Of a DNA stretch of 13,496 nt, positions 1 to 6,996 are shown in pieces. Source of the stretch: Desulfobulbaceae bacterium (GTDB taxonomy: Bacteria > Desulfobacterota > Desulfobulbia > Desulfobulbales > Desulfurivibrionaceae); contig PWOG01000218.1 in assembly GCA_003557565.1 (NCBI GenBank), positions 1 to 13,496 on the forward strand, in the 5' to 3' direction. Numbering within the stretch: the stretch's first letter is position 1; each line of letters opens with the position of its first letter. The translations under genes and the position numbers were made by a program. The notes under the pieces are model-generated. The model ran no database searches. It was not told the origin of the DNA and saw only the letters and a list, made by a program, of their open reading frames with translations.

Positions 1-1537
1 CATCATCACCTGCGGCGGCCAGAATATTCTCAGCATCCCGTCGTGCGGCTTCCTCCGCCTGTCGGTCGATCAGATCCGCCCGGACCTGGTCCTCAACCTC
101 TTCCAGGGGCGGTACTTGAGGTTCCTGCCGTTCCTGGACGTAGATAATGGCATAACCGACCTCGGTGGTGATGATAGAGCTCAACTCCCCCTGGTTCAGG
201 TCAAAGGCGGCGGTCACCGCCTCCGGGTGGCGGCGCAGGTTTTCGGGGGGCTGGTCCTGGGGGAACAGGCCGGTGCTTTGCAGGGAAATCCCCGCTTCCT
301 GGGCTCCCCGGTCCAGGCTGCCGGTGGTCAGAATGTTTTCATAAACCTTGTCCGCCCGTTCAAAGGCGATTTGCCGCCCCTGGTCCTGGAGCAGTTGCCG
401 GCGGATCTCATCCCGACTATCTTCCAGAGTGGTGTGTTGAGCCGGGGCGATTTCTTCCAGCCGGATAACGTGAAAGCCCAGGGAGGTTTCCACGATCTCG
501 CTGATCTCGCCGGGCTCCATGGCGAAGACCGCTTCTTCAAGGGGGTCCAGCATTTCACCCCGGCGGAAAAAACCCAGGTCGCCGTCAGGGGCGCTGGCAT
601 CCTCGGAATAGAGCAGGGCCAGCTCCCGGAAGTTCTCGCCCTGGCGGGCCAGTTCCAGTACCGACTCCGCCTGCTGCCGTTGCCGCTGCCGGGCTTCCGC
701 CGGGGCGTCGGCGTCGCTGCGGATCAGGACATGGCTGGCCCGGCGTTGCTCGGGGGTTTCAAAGAGGTCGCGGTTTTCTTCGTAATAGGCGGCCAGTTCT
801 TCGTCGTCGACGGTCATGTCCACGTCGTCGGCGGAAAACAGCAGATAGTCAAGGCGAACCTGAGGGGGAGCGCGATAAAGATCGCCATATTCCTGATAGT
901 GGGCTTCGATCTCTTCCCGGTCGGGCTCCAGGCCGGCACGAAAATCACCGGCGTTAAGGCTCAGATAGGCCAGGCGCACCTCGTCGTGATCCCGGTGGAA
1001 GCGCTCCCGCACCTCCTCGTCGCTGACCTGGGCAAAGTTCATCAGATGCTGCTGAATTTTGCGCTTGAGCAGATCAGTGCGGATTCCCGCTTCAAATTCG
1101 TGAACACTGATCCGGGAGGCGGCCAGAATTTCCCGATATCGTTGAATGCTGAATTGCCCGTTTTCGGTGAACTCGCCCATGCTCTGCACGGTCCTCTGGA
1201 CTTCGGTGGGGGTTACCGGCAGGCCGGTGTCGCGGGCACTCTGAAGCAGAAGTCGTTCCTGAACCATCTGATTGAGCACCTGTTCCCGGATACCCAGGGC
1301 CTCGATCAGTTCGGGGGGAACAGCGCCTTCAAACTGCTCCCGGTATCGGCTCATGGTGTCTTCGTAGCGGCGCTGAAACTCGAAGCTGGAGATGGACTCG
1401 CCGTTGACCGTGACCACTGTGTCCGGTTCGGCATTGCCGCCCATCTGCGGCACCCAGAGGATAAAGACCAGGATGATGATGACCACTGCGGCCTGAATTA
1501 TGGGAGAACGGGCCTTGCGGCGAAGTAAAGATAGCAT
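1..1537 (-). CDS. ppiD: PpiD-like membrane-anchored peptidyl-prolyl isomerase (SurA_N/parvulin), 3' end cut by window
   Basis: This is a periplasmic foldase of the PpiD/SurA type, which assists folding of exported and outer-membrane proteins while anchored in the inner membrane. The reading frame is open from the ATG at 1537 to the window edge, giving 512 residues with no stop; E. coli PpiD has about 620, so roughly 100 C-terminal residues lie outside. A short basic N-terminus (MLSLLRRKAR) precedes one hydrophobic segment at about residues 12-31, a typical PpiD signal anchor. A SurA_N-like chaperone region follows (about 35-240). A parvulin domain spans about 266-360, running from ASHVLI to GFHVIRLEEI and including the GDLGFFRRGEM stretch. 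A further helical region follows. An AAGGA Shine-Dalgarno lies 6 nt before the ATG. The gene is 170 bp downstream of polA and appears to have its own promoter. Family assignment is strong; ppiD rather than a generic SurA-like name rests on the anchor and length. Confidence 0.9.
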   Translation of the reverse strand, partial: MLSLLRRKARSPIIQAAVVIIILVFILWVPQMGGNAEPDTVVTVNGESISSFEFQRRYEDTMSRYREQFEGAVPPELIEALGIREQVLNQMVQERLLLQSARDTGLPVTPTEVQRTVQSMGEFTENGQFSIQRYREILAASRISVHEFEAGIRTDLLKRKIQQHLMNFAQVSDEEVRERFHRDHDEVRLAYLSLNAGDFRAGLEPDREEIEAHYQEYGDLYRAPPQVRLDYLLFSADDVDMTVDDEELAAYYEENRDLFETPEQRRASHVLIRSDADAPAEARQRQRQQAESVLELARQGENFRELALLYSEDASAPDGDLGFFRRGEMLDPLEEAVFAMEPGEISEIVETSLGFHVIRLEEIAPAQHTTLEDSRDEIRRQLLQDQGRQIAFERADKVYENILTTGSLDRGAQEAGISLQSTGLFPQDQPPENLRRHPEAVTAAFDLNQGELSSIITTEVGYAIIYVQERQEPQVPPLEEVEDQVRADLIDRQAEEAARRDAENILAAAGDD

Positions 1538-1587
1538 GGTTGGTCCTTGGGAAATACCCTGTCATAAGGGGGCGGTTATATCGTCCG

Positions 1588-1641
1588 TTGTCGGTTGACA
1601 ATTAGGCCGCCTAAGGCATCCATCGGTGGCTTAGGTCAACC
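1588..1641 (-). promoter_or_regulatory. Nested inverted repeats in the ppiD 5' leader
   Basis: Three overlapping inverted repeats are visible. TTGTC/GACAA (1588-1592 and 1597-1601) has a 4-nt loop. TTAGGC/GCCTAA is a near-contiguous palindrome around 1608 with one central base. GGTTGAC (1593-1599) and CCTAAG (1610-1615) together match the complement of CTTAGGTCAACC (1630-1641), forming a 12-bp stem with a 10-nt bulge. They could fold as alternative RNA hairpins in the ppiD leader or serve as DNA operators. No U-tract follows, so an intrinsic terminator is unlikely. Confidence 0.3.
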
Positions 1642-1653
1642 TGTTGATCAACA
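1642..1653. promoter_or_regulatory. Perfect 12-bp palindrome at predicted ppiD transcription start (operator candidate)
   Basis: TGTTGATCAACA is a perfect palindrome that overlaps the predicted +1 position of the ppiD promoter, a usual place for a repressor operator. The regulator is unknown. It resembles no operator I can name with confidence. Confidence 0.3.
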
Positions 1654-1657
1654 TGCA

Positions 1658-1686
1658 AATTTAATTCTTTTGCTCTGTTTCGTCAA
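1658..1686 (-). promoter_or_regulatory. Putative sigma70 promoter of ppiD
   Basis: On the minus strand a -35 box TTGACG (1686-1681) is followed by a 17-nt spacer and a -10 box TAAATT (1663-1658). Transcription would start near 1651 and leave a 5' leader of about 113 nt before the ppiD ATG. The box sits just downstream of the polA stop at 1708, so ppiD could be expressed independently of polA. This is prediction from consensus match and spacing only. Confidence 0.45.
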
Positions 1687-1707
1687 CTTTATTGCTGCCC
1701 GCCGAGG

Positions 1708-4410
1708 CTACTCGGTGGCGGCCAGGTTGGGTCCGGTTTTAAGGTTTACCCGCAGGGGCACATCCAGTTCCATGACCTTTTCCATGGCCCGGCGGACCAG
1801 TTGCCCCACCGGTTCCAGTTCGGCCCGGGGTACCTCGAAGATCAACTCGTCGTGGATCTGCAGCAGGGCCTCGGTTTTGAAGCCGCCGTCGCGCAGCTCG
1901 CCATCGCAGGCGATGGCGGCCAGCTTGATGATATCGGCGGCGGTGCCCTGGATGGGGGTGTTGATTGCCGTCCGTTCGGCGAACTCCCGGCGCTGCTTGT
2001 TGCTGCTGTTAATCTCCGGCAGTTGCCGGCGTCGCTTGAGCAGGGTGCGGACGAAACCGTCGTGGCGGGCCTGCTCGACGATACGGTGCATGAAGTCCTT
2101 GACTCCGTGGTAGAGTTCGAAATAACGGTCGATGAAGACCTGGGCCTCCTTGCGGCTGCACTGCAGCTGCTCGGCCAGGCCGAAGGCGCTCATCCCGTAA
2201 ATGATGCCGAAATTGATGGTTTTGGCCACCCGCCGCATCTGCGGGGTGACCATGGCCTGGTTGACCCGGAAGATTTCGGCGGCGGTGCGGGTATGGATAT
2301 CCTGGTCCTCGCGGAAGGCGGCCAGCAGTACGGGGTCGGCGGAATAATGGGCCAGTACCCGCAGATCAATCTGGGAGTAATCGGCGGCCAGGAAAAGGTG
2401 GCCTTGGGCGGCGATGAAGGCCGCCCGCAGGCGCTGGCCCTCCGGGGTGCGAATGGGAATGTTCTGTAGATTAGGGTTGCTGCTGCTCAGCCGGCCGGTG
2501 GCGGTGACCGTTTGATTGAACGAGGTATGAATGCGGCCGTCGGCGGGGTTGATCAGGCTGGTGAGCTTGTCCACGTAGGTGGACTTGAGTTTGCTCAGGT
2601 TGCGCTGGGCGATCACCGCCGCCGGCAGGTCATGGAAGGCCGCCAGCCTCTCCAGCTCCCGGATGTCCGTGGAATAGCCGGTTTTGCCCTTGGTTTTGCG
2701 ACCGTGGGGCAGCTTGAGGCGTTCGAAAAGGACTTCCCCAAGCTGGCGGGGTGAGTTGATGTTGAACTCGGTGCCGGCCAGACGATGGATCTTTTCGGTC
2801 AGGCTTTTAAGCTCCCGGTTGAACTCCTCGGCCAGCTGCTCCAGAACCCCGGCGTCCACCATGATCCCGATCCGCTCCATGCGGGCAAGAATCGGCAGCA
2901 GAGTCATCTCGACCTGGTAAAAAAGGCTTTCCAGGTCCAGCTCGGCCAGTCGGGGCTGAAACTGTTCCCAGAGCCGGCGGGTGGCGGTGACGTCCTCGCA
3001 GGAATAGGGCGTGGCAGCCTCGGGAGCCACGTGGGCGAAGGCTTCCGGCCGGCGGTCGCGGTCGGTGACCTCGGCAAAGGAGGTTAGCCGGCGCTGGAGC
3101 AGCTCCTCGCTCAAGACATCCAGGCCATGGGAGCGCCGGGACGGGTCGATCAGATAGGAGGCGATCATGGTATCAGCCAGGGGCGGCGCCATGGGCATAC
3201 CGTGGCGGTGCAGTATCTGCAGGTCGTACTTGAGGTTGTGCCCCAGCTTGAGGCGCCGGGAATCGCTCAGCAGCGGGGTCAGTACCCGCTGCACCTCCGA
3301 CAGGGGCAGCTGGTCGGGAACCGGGGTGTGGTCGGGCCGGCGATGATTGACCGGCAGGTACCAGGCGTGGTTGCCCTCATCATCGTTGGCCAGGGCCAGG
3401 GAGATTCCCACCAGTTCGGCCTGCATGGGGTCAATGGAGGTGGTTTCGGTGTCGATGACCAGGGGGGCGGGATCGGTGGCCAGCCGGTCGGCCAGGGCCC
3501 GGAGCTGGTCAGGGTCGCCGATCAGCTGAAAATCCTCGGTGCCGATTTTTTCGGCCTGCAATTCGCTTTTGATCAGGCGGTTAAATTCCAGCTCGGTGAA
3601 CAGCCGTCGCAGCTTATCCTGGTCGGGTGCGGGCAGGGCGTAGTCCTCGGGCCGCAACGGCAGATCCAGGTCATCCTTGAGCCGGATCAGCTCCCGGGCC
3701 AGCAGGGCGTCTTTCCGGTGGGCGGCCAGCTTCTCCCGCAGCTTGGCCGCTCCCACTTCCTCCAGGCGGTTGAACAGGTTGTCCAGGTCGCCGAACTGGT
3801 TGATAAGTTTGGCGGCGGTTTTCGGCCCCACCCCGGGAACGCCGGGAACGTTGTCGGAACTGTCGCCGATCAGGGCGAAATAATCCAGCAGATGGCGAGG
3901 CGGAACCTGGTATTTTTTCTCCACCGCCGCCGGGTCCATGATGGTGTCCTTCATGGGGTCCCACATGGTAACCGAGTCGTTGATCAGCTGCAGCAGATCC
4001 TTGTCGCCGGAAACAATGATCAGTGGCCGGTCGGGGCCGGCCAGCCGGCGGGCCGCCGCGGCGATGAGATCGTCGGCCTCAACCCCCTCCTGTTCCAGGG
4101 TGGCGATTTTGTAGGCGCTGACAACTTCCTTGATGTAGGGGATCTGGCAGGCCAGGTCCGCCGGCATCTCCGGCCGGTTGGCCTTGTACTGGGGATAGAT
4201 TTGATGGCGGAAGTTGGGGCCTTTGGCATCGTAGGCCACGGCCAGATAACGCGGGGTCTTTTCCCGGATCACCCGCAACAGGGTAGCGGTGAAGCCGTAA
4301 ACGGCGTGGGTGGGCAGTCCGTCGGCGTTGCTCAACGGTCCGATGGCGTGGTAGGCCCGGTGGATATAGGCACTGCCGTCGATCAGGTAAAGGGGGTCCC
4401 GGCTGCTCAT
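1708..4410 (-). CDS. polA: DNA polymerase I with 5' nuclease and active-looking 3'-5' exonuclease
   Basis: Pol I fills gaps, removes RNA primers from Okazaki fragments and serves in excision repair. The 900-residue protein has all three classical parts. The 5' nuclease (about 1-290) shows YLIDGSAYIHRAYHA, VSGDKDLLQL and the helix-hairpin-helix region GDSSDNVPGVPGVGPKTA. The 3'-5' exonuclease (about 310-490) keeps its acidic residues D320 and E322 (DTETT), D396 (NLKYD) and D473 (YSCED), so proofreading should work. In the polymerase domain, motif A is DYSQIDLR (D677), motif B runs from R726 to Y738 with K730 and F734, and motif C is HDE (853-855). Motif A has Asp682 where E. coli has Glu710, the ribose steric gate. 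The ATG at 4410 was chosen because the protein then begins like other PolA proteins and a promoter -10 box lies 7 nt upstream. The in-frame TTG at 4464 and ATG at 4422 lie in the promoter. No Shine-Dalgarno is visible. Confidence 0.97.
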   Translation of the reverse strand: MSSRDPLYLIDGSAYIHRAYHAIGPLSNADGLPTHAVYGFTATLLRVIREKTPRYLAVAYDAKGPNFRHQIYPQYKANRPEMPADLACQIPYIKEVVSAYKIATLEQEGVEADDLIAAAARRLAGPDRPLIIVSGDKDLLQLINDSVTMWDPMKDTIMDPAAVEKKYQVPPRHLLDYFALIGDSSDNVPGVPGVGPKTAAKLINQFGDLDNLFNRLEEVGAAKLREKLAAHRKDALLARELIRLKDDLDLPLRPEDYALPAPDQDKLRRLFTELEFNRLIKSELQAEKIGTEDFQLIGDPDQLRALADRLATDPAPLVIDTETTSIDPMQAELVGISLALANDDEGNHAWYLPVNHRRPDHTPVPDQLPLSEVQRVLTPLLSDSRRLKLGHNLKYDLQILHRHGMPMAPPLADTMIASYLIDPSRRSHGLDVLSEELLQRRLTSFAEVTDRDRRPEAFAHVAPEAATPYSCEDVTATRRLWEQFQPRLAELDLESLFYQVEMTLLPILARMERIGIMVDAGVLEQLAEEFNRELKSLTEKIHRLAGTEFNINSPRQLGEVLFERLKLPHGRKTKGKTGYSTDIRELERLAAFHDLPAAVIAQRNLSKLKSTYVDKLTSLINPADGRIHTSFNQTVTATGRLSSSNPNLQNIPIRTPEGQRLRAAFIAAQGHLFLAADYSQIDLRVLAHYSADPVLLAAFREDQDIHTRTAAEIFRVNQAMVTPQMRRVAKTINFGIIYGMSAFGLAEQLQCSRKEAQVFIDRYFELYHGVKDFMHRIVEQARHDGFVRTLLKRRRQLPEINSSNKQRREFAERTAINTPIQGTAADIIKLAAIACDGELRDGGFKTEALLQIHDELIFEVPRAELEPVGQLVRRAMEKVMELDVPLRVNLKTGPNLAATE

Positions 4411-4417
4411 GGCGGCG

Positions 4418-4446
4418 ATCATACCAGGGGCGGAGTCACTTGGCAA
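4418..4446 (-). promoter_or_regulatory. Putative polA promoter placing +1 at the start codon (leaderless)
   Basis: The -35 box TTGCCA (4446-4441) and -10 box TATGAT (4423-4418) each match 5 of 6 sigma70 consensus bases and are separated by 17 nt. The -10 box ends 7 nt before the ATG at 4410, so transcription should begin at or within a base or two of the A of the start codon. This agrees with the lack of a Shine-Dalgarno sequence upstream of polA. Confidence 0.5.
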
Positions 4447-4480
4447 TGTTGTAAACACAGCCAATCACCGGGTTTGTTGC

Positions 4481-4510
4481 CTAAGCGCCTGCGCGGGGTG
4501 CCGCAGGCTG
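4481..4510 (-). repeat. Degenerate half copy of the GTAAGCG palindromic element
   Basis: This 30-bp stretch closely resembles the reverse complement of the right arm of the copy at 8851-8952. Shared blocks are TAAGCGCC and GGGTGCCGCAGG, with a few substitutions and one small indel. It directly abuts the full copy that starts at 4511. It can also pair with that copy's right arm (about 4593-4620), so it competes with the copy's own left arm. Confidence 0.6.
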
Positions 4511-4620
4511 GTAGGCGATCACAGGGCACCGCCGAAAGCGGCGATCGGGCCGGCTTACGTACTGATGTACACTTCGCCGTCGAGGTTCACCACAACCTGC
4601 GGCACCCTGTGACCGCTTAC
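4511..4620 (+). repeat. GTAAGCG palindromic element, copy 1 (110 bp)
   Basis: The element is an imperfect palindrome bounded by GTAGGCG (4511) and CGCTTAC (ending 4620). The outer arms pair: ATCACAGGG at 4517 faces CCCTGTGAC near 4606. It shares with the other copies the blocks CACCGC, GGCTTACGTAC, GTAC-CTTCGCC and AACCTGCGGCA. Its inner left arm differs from the other copies and no longer pairs with the right arm, forming instead a small local hairpin CCGC-cgaaa-GCGG. It lies between the DUF1461 gene stop (56 nt away) and the polA promoter. No coding function is apparent. Confidence 0.75.
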
Positions 4621-4627
4621 CTCTCTT

Positions 4628-4648
4628 GGCGCCGTGGTCGATAGCGCC
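4628..4648 (-). other. Small GC hairpin downstream of the DUF1461 gene
   Basis: GGCGC (4628-4632) and GCGCC (4644-4648) form a short stem with an 11-nt loop, 28 nt past the stop codon of the membrane protein gene. No U-run follows on the minus strand, so it is not a convincing intrinsic terminator, though it could help shape the 3' end together with the adjoining palindromic element. Confidence 0.2.
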
Positions 4649-4676
4649 GAACGGTTGTCGATGTTGCCCCGGGTAA

Positions 4677-5519
4677 TCAAGCCCGGCCTCCCCGGCTTTT
4701 GCCCTTTTTCTTTTGGCGTCGCCCTTTAGCAGGTCGTCTCGCCTTGGTCGACCCGTCTTCACCACCGCTTGATGCGGCCCCGGCGGCAGCGCCGGGAATA
4801 TTGCGCAGGCCGGCGTAAAGCACACCATAGAAAATCAGGGCCACCAGGGTCCAGAGGGCGGCAATGGCGGCAAAGATCTGGGGGGCCTTCATGGTGGTGG
4901 TCATCAGCGAATCCTGGTAGTAAAAAAACCAGGGATGGTCGGGAGGAAAGACCCATTCGTGGAGCCGGTCAAAAACCTCCAGGGGACCCTGCCACCAGAG
5001 AACGATCGCCGCTGCCCCCAGCAGCGCCAGCCACATGACGGCGACTCCGGCCGGCGGGGGCAGGGGCAGCCGCCACCACCACAGGCCCAGGCTCAAAACC
5101 AAGGCGGCCGCCGTCAACCCCCAGCCGGTTGTGGTCAGTACCCCCACCAGCCGTTGTACATCATTTAAATGGCCGACTTCCTCGGCCCGCAAAAACTTCC
5201 CCAGCTCCCTTCCCTGGGCGTCATGGTACACCGCCTCCTCCAGGGGTTTACCCTGGCCCTGGATGGAGGCGACGATGAGCCCGAAAAGGCGCCGGTGCTC
5301 CGCCGGCGTGGTTTCAACGAAATCCTCCCGTCCATGGCGGTTCTGGGGGGCGTACTGAGCGATATGCTCTTCAATGGACAGCACCTGGTACCACACCGGA
5401 TAAAGAAAATCCAGCCGGGCCAGCAGCAGCCAGGCCAGCAGCAGCGCGACGGGCAGCAAGCACCCCATCAGCAACCAACCGGGGACTCTGTCCATTTGTG
5501 AGTGAGAACTAATGGCCAT
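4677..5519 (-). CDS. DUF1461/TIGR01906 integral membrane protein, Lit-like
   Basis: The 280-residue protein resembles the DUF1461 family, whose characterised Firmicute members (Lit) move an acyl chain within lipoproteins to make the lyso form. Hydrophobic segments lie at about 13-37, 130-150, 158-178 and 215-238, giving four predicted membrane passes, with a large extracytoplasmic loop at about 38-128. Two histidines sit in family-like contexts: H117 in GHLNDV and H187 in LHEWVF. Their spacing of 70 residues is close to that of the two functional Lit histidines as I recall them. The last 30 residues form a strongly basic tail (RRPAKGRRQKKKGKSRGGRA), unusual for the family and probably cytoplasmic. 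An AGGAGA Shine-Dalgarno lies 6-7 nt before the ATG at 5519. The gene sits between two copies of the palindromic repeat, downstream of hisD. Family membership is judged from motif recall; the enzymatic role in this organism is inferred and unproven. Confidence 0.75.
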   Translation of the reverse strand: MAISSHSQMDRVPGWLLMGCLLPVALLLAWLLLARLDFLYPVWYQVLSIEEHIAQYAPQNRHGREDFVETTPAEHRRLFGLIVASIQGQGKPLEEAVYHDAQGRELGKFLRAEEVGHLNDVQRLVGVLTTTGWGLTAAALVLSLGLWWWRLPLPPPAGVAVMWLALLGAAAIVLWWQGPLEVFDRLHEWVFPPDHPWFFYYQDSLMTTTMKAPQIFAAIAALWTLVALIFYGVLYAGLRNIPGAAAGAASSGGEDGSTKARRPAKGRRQKKKGKSRGGRA

Positions 5520-5562
5520 AATTTCTCCTGGCGTAACTGATCAAGGACTCCACGGGATAAGC

Positions 5563-5670
5563 GTAAGCGTTCAGCAGTGCCGCAGGTTCGGGCGATCAGC
5601 CAGGCGCAGCGTACCCCCTGTACGTAAGCCTGGCTGATCGCCCGAAGATGCGGTGCTGCTGAACGCTTAC
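5563..5670 (-). repeat. GTAAGCG palindromic element, copy 2 (108 bp), abutting the hisD stop
   Basis: This is the most symmetric copy. The two 43-nt arms (5563-5605 and 5628-5670) are complementary at about 39 of 43 positions. The mismatches fall in the same TGCCGCAGG versus CACCGCATC block that is asymmetric in copy 3. A small inner hairpin, CGTAC/GTACG, sits in the middle. Ends are GTAAGCG and CGCTTAC. It is inverted relative to copies 1 and 3, as shown by the order of its conserved blocks. It begins at the base next to the hisD stop codon (5671-5673), so the transcript would form a very stable hairpin straight after hisD. Confidence 0.85.
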
Positions 5671-6972
5671 CTATCGGCGAATGGTGGCCGAGCGCGCGTG
5701 TCCGGTAAGGCCTTCCAGTCGGGCCAGGCTGTTGATGGCCTTCTGGTCGGCCAGCAGGGCCTTGCGGCTGTAGCTGATCAGGCTGGATTTCTTGACGAAG
5801 GTTTCCACCCCCAGGGCCGAGGAGAAACGGGCCGTGCCCATGGTGGGCAGCACGTGGTTGGGGCCGGCAATATAATCCCCGGCGGATTCCGGGGTGTATT
5901 TGCCCAGGAAAATGGCCCCGGCGTGGCGAACCTTGGGCAGCCAGGTAAAGGGGTCGGCGATCATCAGCTCCAGATGCTCGGCGGCGATCTGGTTGGCCAG
6001 CTCCATGGCCTCTTCCAGATCAGCGGCCACCAGCAGGGCGCCCCGTTCCGCCAGGGAATGGGCGGCGATTTTGCGGCGTTCCAGTTGCCGCAGTTGGTCG
6101 GCCACGGCGGTGGCGATCCGGGCGGCCATATCCCGGTCGGTGCAGATGCACAGGGCCAGGGCCTGGGGGTCGTGCTCGGCCTGGGCCAGGAGATCGGCGG
6201 CGACGTAGTCGGGCTCGGCGCTATCATCGGCCAGAATCAGCACCTCGCTGGGGCCGGCGATCATATCGATGCGGACCCGGCCCGATACCTGGCGTTTGGC
6301 CTCGGTGACATACTGGTTGCCGGGGCCCACCACCACATCCACCGGGCTGATGCTCTCGGTGCCGTAGGCCAGAGCGGCGATGGCCCAGGCGCTGCCCGCC
6401 TTGTAGATTTCGCTGATCCCGATTTCCCGGGCGGCCACCAGCAGGGCGGGGTTGACTCCCCCTTCGGCGTCGGGCGGGGTCAGCATCACCCGGCGGGGCA
6501 CCTCGGCGATACCGGCGGGAATACCGTTCATCAGCACCGAGGACACCAGCGGCGTGCTGCCTCCCTGGCCGCCGGGCACATAAAGGCCGGCGCTGTCCAC
6601 CGGTCGGACCAGGCGGCCGGTGATCGCACCGTCGTCCCGGGTCAGCAGCCAGGACTGCTCTCTTTCCCGCTCGTGAAACTCGCTGATCCTTTTTTTCGCC
6701 CGCCGCAGGTGCCCCAGCAAATCGCCGTCCACCAGGTCGTAGGACGCCTCCATTTCCTTGTCGGTAACCCGCAGCTGATCAAGGTTGAAGGTGGGGGAAT
6801 CAAATTTGCGGGTGTACTCCACCAGGGCGGCATCACCCTGGTCCCGGACCCGCTGGATGATATCGGTCACCTGCCGGCGGCACTTGTCATCGGCCAGCTG
6901 AAAACGGTCGCGCAATTCGGCCAGGCGTGCCCGGCCGGCTTGGGAACTGGTGGAAAGAGGAGTCAAAGTCAT
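5671..6972 (-). CDS. hisD: Histidinol dehydrogenase
   Basis: HisD is a zinc enzyme that oxidises L-histidinol to L-histidine with two NAD+, the last two steps of histidine synthesis, in the cytoplasm. The 433-residue length matches the family (E. coli 434). The glycine-rich stretch YVPGGQGGSTPLVSSVLMN (131-149) and VVVGPGNQYVTEAKR (213-227) are typical. Expected zinc ligands are all present: Q264 and H267 (LLAQAEHD), D366 (SAGDY) and H425 (GLTGHARSAT). The catalytic pair E332-H333 lies in AEHLEL. A GAGG Shine-Dalgarno sits about 8 nt before the ATG at 6972. It follows nadE by 24 bp on the same strand and is probably co-transcribed with it; no other his gene lies in the window. Its stop codon touches a palindromic repeat. 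Confidence 0.98.
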   Translation of the reverse strand: MTLTPLSTSSQAGRARLAELRDRFQLADDKCRRQVTDIIQRVRDQGDAALVEYTRKFDSPTFNLDQLRVTDKEMEASYDLVDGDLLGHLRRAKKRISEFHEREREQSWLLTRDDGAITGRLVRPVDSAGLYVPGGQGGSTPLVSSVLMNGIPAGIAEVPRRVMLTPPDAEGGVNPALLVAAREIGISEIYKAGSAWAIAALAYGTESISPVDVVVGPGNQYVTEAKRQVSGRVRIDMIAGPSEVLILADDSAEPDYVAADLLAQAEHDPQALALCICTDRDMAARIATAVADQLRQLERRKIAAHSLAERGALLVAADLEEAMELANQIAAEHLELMIADPFTWLPKVRHAGAIFLGKYTPESAGDYIAGPNHVLPTMGTARFSSALGVETFVKKSSLISYSRKALLADQKAINSLARLEGLTGHARSATIRR

Positions 6973-6996
6973 GGTATTACCCTCGAAGATTTATTG

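Noticed and set aside
116..1528. A 470-codon plus-strand frame opposite ppiD
   Set aside because: It mirrors the clear PpiD coding frame and has no protein-like features.
4411..4464. Earlier polA starts at TTG 4464 or ATG 4422
   Set aside because: They overlap the predicted promoter boxes, lack a ribosome binding site and add residues not typical of PolA.
3127..4644. A 505-codon plus-strand frame opposite polA
   Set aside because: Same cause; it crosses the polA promoter and the palindromic element and has no recognisable motif.
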